DNA of 63,367 nt from Clostridia bacterium (lineage in GTDB: Bacteria > Bacillota > Clostridia > Oscillospirales > Acutalibacteraceae), in assembly GCA_900768075.1 (NCBI GenBank), contig CAAGBN010000010.1:1-63367 (forward strand), in the 5' to 3' direction. Numbering within the stretch: the stretch's first letter is position 1; every line of letters starts with the position of its first letter. Under the pieces are notes generated by a model. The model made no database searches, was not told the DNA's origin, and saw only the letters and a list, made by a program, of their open reading frames with translations. This document shows, piece after piece, positions 15,776 to 24,745 of the stretch. The position numbers were made by a program, and so were the translations under genes.

Positions 15776-17929
15776 ATGAGCATAAAAATCGCACTTGCAG
15801 GCAATCCTAACTGCGGTAAAACTACTCTCTTCAACGCTCTTACAGGCTCAAACCAATATGTAGGCAACTGGCCGGGTGTAACAGTTGAGAAAAAAGAGGG
15901 TAAGCTTAAGAAAAACTCTGACATCACCGTTGTTGACCTGCCGGGTATCTATTCACTTTCCCCCTATACCCCCGAAGAGATTGTTGCAAGAAAATTCCTT
16001 GTTGAAGAAAGACCCGACGTTATTCTCAATATCGTTGACGGTACTAATATAGAAAGAAACCTTTATCTCACCACACAGCTTTCAGAGCTGGGTATCCCTG
16101 TGGTTATCGCTATCAATATGATGGATATCGTAGAGAGAAACGGTGACAAAATCGACCTTGAGATTCTCTCTAAAAAATTCGGCTGTAAGGCAGTTGAAAT
16201 ATCCGCACTTAAGGGTACGGGCATAGACGAGGCTGCCGATATAGCTATCGAGCAGGCAGAAAACGGCAGAACTATCCCCCAGCACAGATTTTCAGGTGAG
16301 GTTGAACACGCTATTGCTCACATTGAAGAAGCAACTGTTCATTCACTCCCTGACGAACAGCAGAGATGGTATGCTATCAAGGTTTTCGAGCGTGACCCGA
16401 GAGTTATCGAAAAGCTCGGCATACATAAGGATATCCTCGCTCATATTGAAGAGGATATAGCTCACGTTGAGGAAGAAATGGATGACGATGCAGAAAGCAT
16501 TATCACCAATGAAAGATACGAATACATCGAGCGTGTGCTTCGCACCTGCTATGTAAAGAAAAACCGCGGTGGTCTTACACTTTCAGATAAAATCGACCGT
16601 GTACTTACGGACCGTTATCTTGCACTGCCCATCTTCGCTCTTATTATGTTCCTTGTGTACTATATTTCAGTTTCAACTGTAGGCACCTGGGCAACAGACT
16701 GGGCAAACGACGGTGTTTTCGGTGAAGGATGGAACTTCTTTAATACATTCATCCCCGGCGTACCCGTAATCGCTGAAAACTTCCTGACCTCCATAAACTG
16801 TGCACCCTGGCTTCAGAGCCTTGTTATTGACGGTATTATCGGTGGCGTTGGTGCTGTGCTTGGCTTTGTTCCGCAGATACTTGTGCTTTTCACATTCCTG
16901 TCATTCCTTGAGGCCTGCGGATATATGTCACGAATTGCCTTTGTTATGGATAAAATCTTCCGTAAGTTCGGTCTTTCAGGCAAGAGCTTCATTCCTATGC
17001 TTGTAGGTACAGGCTGCAGCGTACCCGGTATTATGGCATCACGTACCATCGAAAATGAGCGCGACCGCCGTATGACTATTATCACAACATCCTTTATCCC
17101 CTGCAGTGCGAAGCTTCCCGTTATCGCTATGATAGCAGGTGCTCTCTTCGGCGGTGCTGCCTGGGTTGCTCCCTCAGCATATTTTGTGGGTATCGTTGCC
17201 GTTGTGCTTTCAGGTCTTATCCTTAAAAAGACAAAGCTCTTTCAGGGCGATGTTTCTCCCTTTGTTATGGAGCTCCCTGCATACCATATGCCCACCTTCA
17301 GCAACATTCTTCGTACCACCTGGGAAAGAGGCTGGTCCTTCATCAAAAAGGCAGGCACAGTTATTCTTCTTTCATCAATGGTACTCTGGTTCCTGCAGAA
17401 TTTCGGCTTTGAAAACGGCTCCTTCGGTATGATCGAAGACCTTAACCACTCTGTACTCGCATCCTTCGGCAATATATTTGCACCCTTCTTTACACCTCTC
17501 GGCTTCGGTAATTGGCAAAGTACCGTTGCGGCGACAACAGGTCTTATCGCTAAAGAAAACATTGTTGCTACCTTCGGTGTGCTTTTAGGCAGTCCCGAGG
17601 TTACAGAAAGCGGTGAAGAAATCTGGGCAATACTCAGAAGCGAAATTTTCACCCCCGTTTCAGCTTATGCGTTCCTTGCTTTCAACCTGCTGTGTGCTCC
17701 CTGCTTTGCGGCTATGGGCGCTATCAGAAGAGAAATGAACAGCTTCAAGTGGACAGCATTTGCTATCGGTTATCAGTGCACCTTTGCTTATGCGGTAGCA
17801 CTTATTATTAATCAGTTTGGTCAGCTCTTCACAGGAAGTGCTGATACAATCGGTCTTATTGCGGCAGCTATTGTGCTTCTCGGTATGATTGTGCTTGTGG
17901 CAAGACCTGAAAAGAAACTTCAGAAATAA
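15776..17929 (+). CDS. feoB: Ferrous iron transporter B
   Basis: A 717-residue inner-membrane Fe2+ transporter with an N-terminal GTPase domain: G1 GNPNCGKTT (residues 8-16), G3 DLPG, G4 NMMD. Then come the GDI helical domain and the polytopic part with the two gate motifs (GTGCSVPG and the second CAPCFAAMGAIRRE). Length is normal. RBS GAAAGGA. It works with FeoA and the small protein at 17939. Regulation by ferrous iron through a DtxR-type repressor is inferred from the two boxes. Confidence 0.97.
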   Translation: MSIKIALAGNPNCGKTTLFNALTGSNQYVGNWPGVTVEKKEGKLKKNSDITVVDLPGIYSLSPYTPEEIVARKFLVEERPDVILNIVDGTNIERNLYLTTQLSELGIPVVIAINMMDIVERNGDKIDLEILSKKFGCKAVEISALKGTGIDEAADIAIEQAENGRTIPQHRFSGEVEHAIAHIEEATVHSLPDEQQRWYAIKVFERDPRVIEKLGIHKDILAHIEEDIAHVEEEMDDDAESIITNERYEYIERVLRTCYVKKNRGGLTLSDKIDRVLTDRYLALPIFALIMFLVYYISVSTVGTWATDWANDGVFGEGWNFFNTFIPGVPVIAENFLTSINCAPWLQSLVIDGIIGGVGAVLGFVPQILVLFTFLSFLEACGYMSRIAFVMDKIFRKFGLSGKSFIPMLVGTGCSVPGIMASRTIENERDRRMTIITTSFIPCSAKLPVIAMIAGALFGGAAWVAPSAYFVGIVAVVLSGLILKKTKLFQGDVSPFVMELPAYHMPTFSNILRTTWERGWSFIKKAGTVILLSSMVLWFLQNFGFENGSFGMIEDLNHSVLASFGNIFAPFFTPLGFGNWQSTVAATTGLIAKENIVATFGVLLGSPEVTESGEEIWAILRSEIFTPVSAYAFLAFNLLCAPCFAAMGAIRREMNSFKWTAFAIGYQCTFAYAVALIINQFGQLFTGSADTIGLIAAAIVLLGMIVLVARPEKKLQK

Positions 17930-17938
17930 GGTAAGATT

Positions 17939-18115
17939 ATGGATTTTATCATTCAGAATATGGGCACAATTACGGTGCTGTTGGTGCTTGCGGTTATAGT
18001 CGGTCTTATTATCAACAAGATGCGCAAGGACAAAAAAAGTGGCAAAGGCGGTTGTGGCTGTGGTTGCAGCGGCTGTGCGATGAAGGACAGTTGCCCCTCT
18101 CAAAAGAAAGAATAA
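17939..18115 (+). CDS. FeoB-associated Cys-rich membrane protein
   Basis: A 58-residue protein below common ORF cut-offs. It has a single membrane span (about residues 9-26, MGTITVLLVLAVIVGLII), a basic stretch, then a cysteine-rich tail GGCGCGCSGC...SC with five closely spaced Cys. This is the Firmicutes FeoB-associated family that replaces FeoC and probably handles Fe2+ or an Fe-S cluster at the transporter. It starts 9 nt after the feoB stop and closes the operon. Confidence 0.85.
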   Translation: MDFIIQNMGTITVLLVLAVIVGLIINKMRKDKKSGKGGCGCGCSGCAMKDSCPSQKKE

Positions 18116-18116
18116 G

Positions 18117-18167
18117 GAAAGTTTTTTGATTACTTTTTTTCAAAAAAGTAATGCCCCGCGGCGAGCG
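18117..18167 (+). repeat. Stop-proximal hairpin element after the feo operon
   Basis: GTTTTTTG, stem ATTACTTTTTT/AAAAAAGTAAT with a 2-nt centre, then GCCCCGCGGCGAGCG. It begins 2 nt after the stop at 18115. Confidence 0.85.
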
Positions 18168-18204
18168 ATAATAATTTAAACCAAGTCATACATTTGTTTC
18201 CCCA

Positions 18205-18258
18205 ATATAAAAAGAACGGCATTATCACTTTGATGTGCCGTTCTTTGCTATTTTTTAT
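18205..18258. terminator. Shared terminator of the feo operon and the leftward run
   Basis: 11-bp stem AAAGAACGGCA/TGCCGTTCTTT with a T6 tract downstream on the plus strand and an A4 run upstream. It lies between two oppositely oriented stop-proximal elements. Confidence 0.85.
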
Positions 18259-18263
18259 TGTAT

Positions 18264-18319
18264 TGCCCTCGCCGGGCAGGCGTCACCTTTTCTGGGGCCC
18301 CAAAAGGGACCAAACGCGC
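18264..18319 (-). repeat. Stop-proximal hairpin element after the 18326 methyltransferase
   Basis: On the minus strand: AGCGCGTTTGG, stem GTCCCTTTTGGGG/CCCCAGAAAAGGTGAC (imperfect), then GCCTGCCCGGCGAGGGC. The stem sequence is wholly different from other copies while the flanks are kept. It starts 7 nt after the stop. Confidence 0.85.
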
Positions 18320-18325
18320 TGATGA

Positions 18326-18973
18326 TTATTTTTTCGCAACTAACATCGTTGTGTTTTCCACTCTGAAAACCTCAGTGATATCACTGAAGCCCGCGTCTTT
18401 CAAAAGGGCAATCTGATTATCAACAGTACAAGGCGTATCATAATGATAAAACTCATCATCAACTATCCCTTGCTCACACCTTAATCTCTCATTTTCACTG
18501 AACCAATGGTCTTCCTCAGCCTGAGTGAGAACCATATAATCACACTCGATATACACTCCGTTACCTTTAAGACAATCCCAAAGCCGTCTGTATAAACCAA
18601 GCTTTTTATCTTTTGTGAAGTGGTGCATAGTCTGAAAGGATACTGCACAGTCAAACACATTCACGCCAAAAGGCTCCTGAAAATAGTCACCGCAGATAAG
18701 AGTCATATCCTTATTTGGAAATTTATCTCTGAGCTTATCTAACATAGCTTTTGTCAGATCAATGCCCGTAACCTTAAGTCGGGGTAAAAGACTGTAAATC
18801 GCCTCTAACTCGAGACCCGTACCACAGCCAAGGTCTAACAAAGTTTCACAATCTTCAGGCAAAAGAGATGCCATTTTCTTATAGCCCTCTTTGCAGCCCT
18901 CTACCTCTGTGAGCATATGCTCATCATACATTTCAGTCCGTGCTGTGAAAAAGTCACTCATAGCTTCGAGCAT
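18326..18973 (-). CDS. Class I SAM-dependent methyltransferase
   Basis: A 215-residue cytoplasmic protein with SAM motif I LLDLGCGTGLELEAI, the acidic loop TGIDLT, motif II CGDYF and post-I FQTMHHF. The substrate is unknown. The start at 18973 has AAGAGGTG 6 nt upstream; a GTG 9 nt earlier lacks its own site. It is the last gene of a tightly packed leftward group (12 nt after the Nim-like gene). Confidence 0.85.
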   Translation of the reverse strand: MLEAMSDFFTARTEMYDEHMLTEVEGCKEGYKKMASLLPEDCETLLDLGCGTGLELEAIYSLLPRLKVTGIDLTKAMLDKLRDKFPNKDMTLICGDYFQEPFGVNVFDCAVSFQTMHHFTKDKKLGLYRRLWDCLKGNGVYIECDYMVLTQAEEDHWFSENERLRCEQGIVDDEFYHYDTPCTVDNQIALLKDAGFSDITEVFRVENTTMLVAKK

Positions 18974-18985
18974 AGCTTTCACCTC

Positions 18986-19483
18986 TTATTTTATACCCAT
19001 CGGCTTGGGTCTCTTTTTAGCTGTGAATTCCCTTGCAGTGATTTTAATAACACTGACAATGCTCACCATTCTCTCGTCAAAGGTGAAATCCTTGCCTGTC
19101 TGAGTCTTCATAAACTTTGTAAGGCCGTCGATTTTATCATTCACATCCTCGAGCACCTCTGCCGTACCCTTACCCATTACGCTGGCATATGTAGTGCCGT
19201 ACTGACAGGCAACCTTGCCCTCAAAGGGTGTGACATCACATTCCATCTCGAAAAATACCTTGGGATTTTTCTTTATGATGTCAATTTTTCTGCCAACAGT
19301 TGCTCCGTGAAGATAGATGCAAAGCTCACCGTCTTCAAGGGTATAGCCATAGTTCATCGGCACAACATAAGGCTCACCGTCGTCAACCATACCGATGTGT
19401 ACTATCATAGATTTATCGAGAATTTCTTTTATCTCGTTTATATCTGTTACTTCACGCTCACGCTTTGTAATTCCCGGTGTCAT
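18986..19483 (-). CDS. Pyridoxamine 5'-phosphate oxidase-like flavoprotein (Nim family-like)
   Basis: A 165-residue FMN-binding split-barrel protein. The N-terminal KREREVTDINEIKEIL and PYVVPMNYGY motifs and the HGATVGRKIDII FMN loop are typical of the group that includes NimA 5-nitroimidazole reductases and many anaerobe proteins of unknown substrate. Sequence alone does not show drug reduction. It lies 10 nt after the deacetylase and 12 nt before the methyltransferase. Confidence 0.85.
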   Translation of the reverse strand: MTPGITKREREVTDINEIKEILDKSMIVHIGMVDDGEPYVVPMNYGYTLEDGELCIYLHGATVGRKIDIIKKNPKVFFEMECDVTPFEGKVACQYGTTYASVMGKGTAEVLEDVNDKIDGLTKFMKTQTGKDFTFDERMVSIVSVIKITAREFTAKKRPKPMGIK

Positions 19484-19493
19484 AGTATTCTCC

Positions 19494-20258
19494 TTAACTA
19501 TTTACTTGTTTAGCTTGTCTGTAATATATATTGCCTGGGATGATTTCTCCGCCACGGCAAGTGAGAAGCTCTGATACTGTCACAAGCTGATATCCCTTTT
19601 CAATAAGGTCAGGGATAGCTCTTTCCATAGCGTCAACAGTTGTCTTGTGTAAATCGTGGCAAAGAACAATGTTTCCGTCAGCGACATAGTTCATAATTTC
19701 CTTGTATACCGCATCGGCATTTTTTGTTTTCCAGTCAAGGGTATCCACCGTCCAGTTGATAAAGGATACACCAAGCTCCTTGCCGAGAGTCTGTATTCTT
19801 TCGTTACAAGCTCCCTGAGGAGGTCTTACCAAGATGCTGTCAACACCTGTGATTTCATAGATTTTATTTCGGGTATTCATTATCTCGTTTCTGACTGCAC
19901 CCGTAGAACTCTCAACAAAGGAGCTATGACTCCAGCTGTGATTACCTATCTCGTGGCCATCATTTGCTATTCGTCTGAGCTCTTCCTGTCTGCTGTCAAG
20001 TATACTGCCCATTACAAAGAAAGTACCTTTACCGCCATAAGTCTTGAAGATGTCGAGAAGTCTCTCGGTGTGAGCACTCGGACCGTCATCAAAGGTCAAA
20101 GCTATCATAGGCTTAGTGATGTCGATAGGATTTTCTTGCTCTTCGACAACAGTTGTGTCGTCCTGCTGAGACTGATTTGCTGTTGCGGACTTATTTTTCT
20201 TGTAACCGGCAAAAAGAAATATTGATATTATCAATAAAATACAAATTGTTTTTTTCAA
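19494..20258 (-). CDS. Polysaccharide deacetylase (NodB domain), membrane-anchored
   Basis: A 254-residue protein. The NodB domain has all five motifs: TFDDGP, HSWSH (metal His pair), RPPQG, DTLDW and LCHDLH, so an active metal-dependent N-deacetylase of peptidoglycan or other glycan is expected outside the cell. The start is taken as TTG at 20258, with GGAGG 8 nt upstream; no ATG fits. The N-terminal hydrophobic segment ends LFAGY where a lipobox would read LFAGC (TAC instead of TGC), so it is probably an uncleaved anchor rather than a lipoprotein. It starts 13 nt after the RlmD-like gene. Confidence 0.85.
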   Translation of the reverse strand: MKKTICILLIISIFLFAGYKKNKSATANQSQQDDTTVVEEQENPIDITKPMIALTFDDGPSAHTERLLDIFKTYGGKGTFFVMGSILDSRQEELRRIANDGHEIGNHSWSHSSFVESSTGAVRNEIMNTRNKIYEITGVDSILVRPPQGACNERIQTLGKELGVSFINWTVDTLDWKTKNADAVYKEIMNYVADGNIVLCHDLHKTTVDAMERAIPDLIEKGYQLVTVSELLTCRGGEIIPGNIYYRQAKQVNS

Positions 20259-20271
20259 TGGGGGGGCCTCC

Positions 20272-21486
20272 TTATTTTCTGATAAGCTCAACCACACATT
20301 CCACATGGTTAGTGTGTGGGAACATATCAACAGGCTGAATCCTGCCTACTTTATAGCCGTTCTTGCAAAGGAAAGCAAGGTCTCTTGCCTGAGTTTCAAC
20401 ATTACAGGAAACATAAACCACCTTCTTGGGCTTCAGGGTTGCAATACTCTTGAGGAAAGGTATGTCACTGCCTGCTCTTGGCGGATCCATAAATACAACA
20501 TCTACCTTTTCCTTAGCCTCTGCCATACCCACCATAAATTTGCCTGCATCTGCACAGAAAAATCTGATATTCTTCGCCTCGTTGAGCTTGGCATTCATTA
20601 TGGCATCTCTTACTGCATCTTCATTGAGCTCAACACCGATAACCTGCTTTGCCTTATCGAGAGCCACAAGGCCGATAGTACCGATGCCGCAATAAGCGTC
20701 GAGTACAGTTTCCTTGCCTGTGAGACCTGCAAACTCGATAGCAGTACCGTAAAGCTTTTCTGTCTGCACGGGGTTAATCTGATAGAAGGACTTGGCTGAT
20801 ATTCTGAAGCGCTTACCGCAAAGGATATCTTCAATATAACCGCTGCCGTAGAGAACCTCCTCACGCTTGCCGAGTACAAGGCTTGTCTTTGAGGGGTTGA
20901 TATTCCATATAACAGTTGTGATTTCCTCGTGCTTTTTAAGAAGTGCCTTAAGAAAATCCTTCTTCGCAGGAAAGACAGCACTGCCCGTCACAAGTACCAC
21001 CATAACCTCGCCTGTTGAAAATCCGCGCTTTACAAGTACGTGGCGAAGAAAGCCCTTGCCTGTGTCTTCATTGTAGGCTGTGAGTTTGAATCTCGGAAGC
21101 ATCTTTCTTATATCAACGATGATTTCATCTGCAATTTTATCTTCAAGCATACACTCATCAACAAGGACAATATTGTGACTTGAGGACTGATATACACCTG
21201 AAACTATCATACCGCCTCTTGTGGTACCGAAAGCCGCCTGCACCTTGTTGCGGTAATGCTTGGGCTCATCCATACCGATGATTTCTTCCACATGGCCGAA
21301 TCTTCCAAGGTACTTGATGGTCTTTGCCTGCTTGAAGGAAAGCTGTTCTTCATAGGTCATATTCTGAAGCTGACAGCCGCCGCACTTTTTATAAAGAGGA
21401 CAAGCGTTGCCCTTGCCGACCTTTTTATGTGCTGTCGTTCTCGGCTTGCGAGGGGCTGATTTTTTATTCTGAGGTTTAGTGTTCAT
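20272..21486 (-). CDS. rlmD: 23S rRNA (uracil-C5)-methyltransferase, RlmD/RumA family
   Basis: A 404-residue SAM-dependent RNA m5U methylase. The N-terminal Fe-S cysteines appear as CPLYKKCGGCQLQ (about 29-41), the SAM motif as LDAYCGIGTIGL, the catalytic motif as YVSCN with the nucleophilic Cys near residue 362, and FYQINPVQTEKLY. A basic Lys/Arg-rich extension precedes the cluster in place of a TRAM domain. RlmD versus RlmCD specificity cannot be told from sequence. RBS GGAAGG before the ATG at 21486. Confidence 0.88.
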   Translation of the reverse strand: MNTKPQNKKSAPRKPRTTAHKKVGKGNACPLYKKCGGCQLQNMTYEEQLSFKQAKTIKYLGRFGHVEEIIGMDEPKHYRNKVQAAFGTTRGGMIVSGVYQSSSHNIVLVDECMLEDKIADEIIVDIRKMLPRFKLTAYNEDTGKGFLRHVLVKRGFSTGEVMVVLVTGSAVFPAKKDFLKALLKKHEEITTVIWNINPSKTSLVLGKREEVLYGSGYIEDILCGKRFRISAKSFYQINPVQTEKLYGTAIEFAGLTGKETVLDAYCGIGTIGLVALDKAKQVIGVELNEDAVRDAIMNAKLNEAKNIRFFCADAGKFMVGMAEAKEKVDVVFMDPPRAGSDIPFLKSIATLKPKKVVYVSCNVETQARDLAFLCKNGYKVGRIQPVDMFPHTNHVECVVELIRK

Positions 21487-21546
21487 AATTACCTTCCCTA
21501 TAGTCTTACAAAGGCAGAATTGATTTCCGCCTTTGCTGTTTGGTTA

Positions 21547-21660
21547 TTAAAGCTTTACTCCTGAGTATCTCTTAACCATTCTTCTGATGGCAAATCTGAG
21601 AGATACAAGTGTTGCCACTGCCAGAAGAGCAGCAACGGGTTCACCGTATGCTTTTTTCAT
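21547..21660 (-). CDS. 37-residue hydrophobic peptide between lacZ and rlmD
   Basis: A short frame starts 14 nt after the lacZ stop with a strong AAAGGAG site. It reads MKKAYGEPVAALLAVATLVS, then LRFAIRRMVKRYSGVKL. That is one hydrophobic segment followed by a strongly basic tail, a tail-in membrane peptide. I do not recognise it. Good ribosome site, correct spacing and operon position support translation; no homologue is known to me. Confidence 0.6.
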   Translation of the reverse strand: MKKAYGEPVAALLAVATLVSLRFAIRRMVKRYSGVKL

Positions 21661-21674
21661 AGTAGTTTTCTCCT

Positions 21675-24600
21675 TTATACAATTATACTAAAGCCAAACT
21701 TATACTCTTTACCGCTGAAGTTCTTGAACTCATCATTGGTGTGTGAGCCCCAGCTGTCATAACCGCCGACACCCATCTGTCTTGCAACTGCTCTGAAATA
21801 GAGCTTGTCGCTTTCGGGAAGCTCGTGAGTGTGAGGTGCATCCTCAAGCTGGAATGCTGTCCAGGGACAGACATTGATTTCCATTTCAGTATCAGCCTCA
21901 AAGGTGATTTCATTTTTACCGCTGAGCTTTGCACGTCTGACGCCTGTTCTTTCTCCGTGCTCCTGAGGCTTGAGATAAGGCACAAAAAGATCTTCAATGC
22001 TTGTTCTGTAAAGAGCTATATCAGCACTGTAGCTTCTGTCGATATAGTTTTCGTGAGGACCTCTGCCGAGATATTCCAGCTTATCGTACTCTTTTTTGAG
22101 AGGGATAATCATTGAGATTTCGGGAATTTCGGGGAGCGCAGCATCGGGATTGAAGCTGTAGTCAATGTGTACTGCCTTACCTGTGATTGTGTAGATAAGC
22201 TTGCCTCTTGACTCGGGTACTGTAGGCACGCTGAAATCAACCTCTACAGTTACGCTGTCACCTTTTTCTGTGACCTTCTGAATGCCCATCCAGCAGTTAT
22301 CCATAGCATATTTCCAAACTGCACAGCGTACTGCCTGCTTGTTACCTCTGTCATTATCAACAAGTGCTCTCCAGAAGCTAGGCTTGATATCGCCTGCAAG
22401 AAGCTCGATACCCTTTTTCTTGATAGAGTACACAGCACCGTTTCTTCTTGAGAAGTTCACTTCAATATCGCCACCGAATACCTTTACAGTACCGTAGTTG
22501 GTTTTGACATTCATCTGTGCCTTTGACACTTCTGCCTTTTTGTTTTTATATTCATTGATAACAAACTGAGCCTTGGCAACTCTGTGACCAACCTTAGCCC
22601 AGGAGGTGTTTTCCTTAAGCTCGAAGAAGACATTGAGATACCACTCTTCTTCGCTTGCTATATTGATAGCAAGATCAACCCTTTTGCTCTCACCGGGAAT
22701 AAGATCAACTATCATATCACCGCTTGCGATAACCTTGTTTTCGCTGATTGCCTGCCAGTGGAGATTATATTCATTGAGGTTAGTGAAAAGAAAATCGTTC
22801 TGAACCTCTATGATGCCTTTCTTTGCATCTATAGCCTTGAAGCGTACATTCTGATAAAGACGCTTCATCTCTTTGATTTTCGGTGTGAGCTTTCTGTCGG
22901 CAAAAACAAGACCGTTACCGCAGAATGAGCCGTCGTGAGTGAATTCTCCGCTGTCACCGCCGTAGCCGATAAATTCTGTGCCGTCTTCCTTGACAATCTT
23001 TACGCCCTGGTCAACGAAGTCCCAGACAAAGACACCGAAGAAGCATCTGTATTTATCCATAAGCTGGAGATATTTATCGTTACCGCCGCAGGAGTTACCC
23101 ATAGCGTGAGAATATTCGCAAAGCATCCAGGGCTTCTCGGGATGTGCTGTCATATCCTTTTCGAGATTCCAGGGGTAGGGATACATCTGTGAATATACAT
23201 CCGTTACATTCTTATTGAAATCGAACTTATCCTTGTCGCCCCAGATTGACTCGTAGTGCACAGGTCTCGTGGGGTCAACATCGTGAAGATAGTCGTGCAT
23301 AATCAGGAAGTTCTTACCTGCACTGCACTCATTACCGAGTGACCACATAATGATACTCGGATGGTTTTTATCTCTCTCGTAAAGTGACTCGATTCTGTCC
23401 ATACAGGAGGGAAGCCACTCTTCTCTGCCGTCGGGTAAAAGAGGTGTGATATCACCCATAAATCTTGTGCCGTGGCTTTCGAGGTTGTTTTCGTCAATTA
23501 CATAAAGACCGTATTCGTCGCAAAGATCATACCATATGGGTGAGTTGGGATAGTGAGATGTACGCACAGCATTGATATTGTGCTTTTTCATAATGAGGAT
23601 ATCCTCTATCATCAGCTCTTTTGAAACTGCACGGCCTGTCTCGTGTGAAAATTCGTGTCTGTTGGTACCCTTAAGAATAAGTCTTTCGCCGTTATAGTAA
23701 ATTACGCTGTCTTTTATTTCAATATGTCTGAAGCCTGTTTTACAGCTTACATATTCGATATATGAGCCAGCCTCGTTTCTTATTGAGATGACAACATTAT
23801 AGAGGTAGGGCTTCTCAGCTGACCAGAGATTTACAAAGGGAATCTCAGCTGTAAGAACAGCCTCTGCGCCCTCATTTACGGTTATAGCATCTGTTGCCAC
23901 TACGTTGCCGTCCATATCATATACGGACATTTCAGCTTCTGTATTGTCAGCCTCCTGACCTAAGAAAACCTGAGTGTTGATAGTACCGCCCTTATAAAGA
24001 GGCACATCAGGCTTTGAGACAACCTTGAAATCCTCAATATACTGTTTGTTTGTGGTGTATATGTATACAGGTCTGAAAATACCTGCAAGACGGAAGAAGT
24101 CCTGGTCCTCCATCCAGCTGCCTGTGCACCAGCGGTAAACCTCAACTGCAAGAGTGTTTTCTCCGTCGGTTATATAGTCTGTAATATCAAATCTGCTTTC
24201 TCTGAAGGTACCTTCACTGTAAGCGATTCTTTCGCCGTTGATGTAAAGGTAATAAGCTGATTCAACACCCTCAAAGCAGATAACAACTCTGTCCTTCTTA
24301 AAGCTGTCGGGAAGTGTGAATTTCTTTATGTAACAGCCTACAGGATTATACTCCGTAGGCGCTTCGGGAGCATCAGGCTCCTGAATTCTTTCCCAGGGGT
24401 ACTGAGTGTTTGAATAGATATGCCTGTCGTAGCCGAGGCTCTGCCAGGAAGATGGCACGGGAATGCTGTCCCACTCACTGCTGTCAAATTCAGGGTTTGT
24501 GAAAGCAAGACTTCGCTCGCGGTAGGAGTCATAGATATTAAACTTCCACTGACCGCAAAGATCGAAATATCTTTCGGAATTTTCCTTTATACCCTTTTTG

Positions 24601-24719
24601 GCTTTAGCCTCACTGTCATAGGGCACAAAGGCTGTGGTAGAGGGCAATCTGTTTATACCCGTAACCGTGGGCTGATTCTGCCACTCGTTAAAGCCGTCTA
24701 TAATGATTTTCTTATCCAT
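21675..24719 (-). CDS. lacZ: Beta-galactosidase, glycoside hydrolase family 2
   Basis: A 1014-residue cytoplasmic enzyme (no signal peptide), E. coli LacZ-like in length and domain order: sugar-binding jelly roll, Ig-like domain, TIM barrel, Ig-like and C-terminal super-sandwich. The acid/base Glu lies in MWSLGNECS and the nucleophile Glu in MLCEYSHAMGNS; the ICFEGV and NGxRI elements are present. It hydrolyses lactose or other beta-galactosides. RBS GGAGG before ATG at 24719. No sugar transporter or LacI-type regulator is adjacent, so its control is unclear. Confidence 0.95.
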   Translation of the reverse strand: MDKKIIIDGFNEWQNQPTVTGINRLPSTTAFVPYDSEAKAKKGIKENSERYFDLCGQWKFNIYDSYRERSLAFTNPEFDSSEWDSIPVPSSWQSLGYDRHIYSNTQYPWERIQEPDAPEAPTEYNPVGCYIKKFTLPDSFKKDRVVICFEGVESAYYLYINGERIAYSEGTFRESRFDITDYITDGENTLAVEVYRWCTGSWMEDQDFFRLAGIFRPVYIYTTNKQYIEDFKVVSKPDVPLYKGGTINTQVFLGQEADNTEAEMSVYDMDGNVVATDAITVNEGAEAVLTAEIPFVNLWSAEKPYLYNVVISIRNEAGSYIEYVSCKTGFRHIEIKDSVIYYNGERLILKGTNRHEFSHETGRAVSKELMIEDILIMKKHNINAVRTSHYPNSPIWYDLCDEYGLYVIDENNLESHGTRFMGDITPLLPDGREEWLPSCMDRIESLYERDKNHPSIIMWSLGNECSAGKNFLIMHDYLHDVDPTRPVHYESIWGDKDKFDFNKNVTDVYSQMYPYPWNLEKDMTAHPEKPWMLCEYSHAMGNSCGGNDKYLQLMDKYRCFFGVFVWDFVDQGVKIVKEDGTEFIGYGGDSGEFTHDGSFCGNGLVFADRKLTPKIKEMKRLYQNVRFKAIDAKKGIIEVQNDFLFTNLNEYNLHWQAISENKVIASGDMIVDLIPGESKRVDLAINIASEEEWYLNVFFELKENTSWAKVGHRVAKAQFVINEYKNKKAEVSKAQMNVKTNYGTVKVFGGDIEVNFSRRNGAVYSIKKKGIELLAGDIKPSFWRALVDNDRGNKQAVRCAVWKYAMDNCWMGIQKVTEKGDSVTVEVDFSVPTVPESRGKLIYTITGKAVHIDYSFNPDAALPEIPEISMIIPLKKEYDKLEYLGRGPHENYIDRSYSADIALYRTSIEDLFVPYLKPQEHGERTGVRRAKLSGKNEITFEADTEMEINVCPWTAFQLEDAPHTHELPESDKLYFRAVARQMGVGGYDSWGSHTNDEFKNFSGKEYKFGFSIIV

Positions 24720-24745
24720 ATATTTTTCCTCCGAAAAATCGGCAA

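Noticed and set aside
17242..17652. 136-aa reverse frame inside feoB
   Set aside because: Shadow of a strongly coding gene; codon pattern belongs to feoB.
18917..19513. 198-aa forward frame across the methyltransferase and Nim-like genes
   Set aside because: Antisense to two well-identified genes and spans their junction; no start signal.
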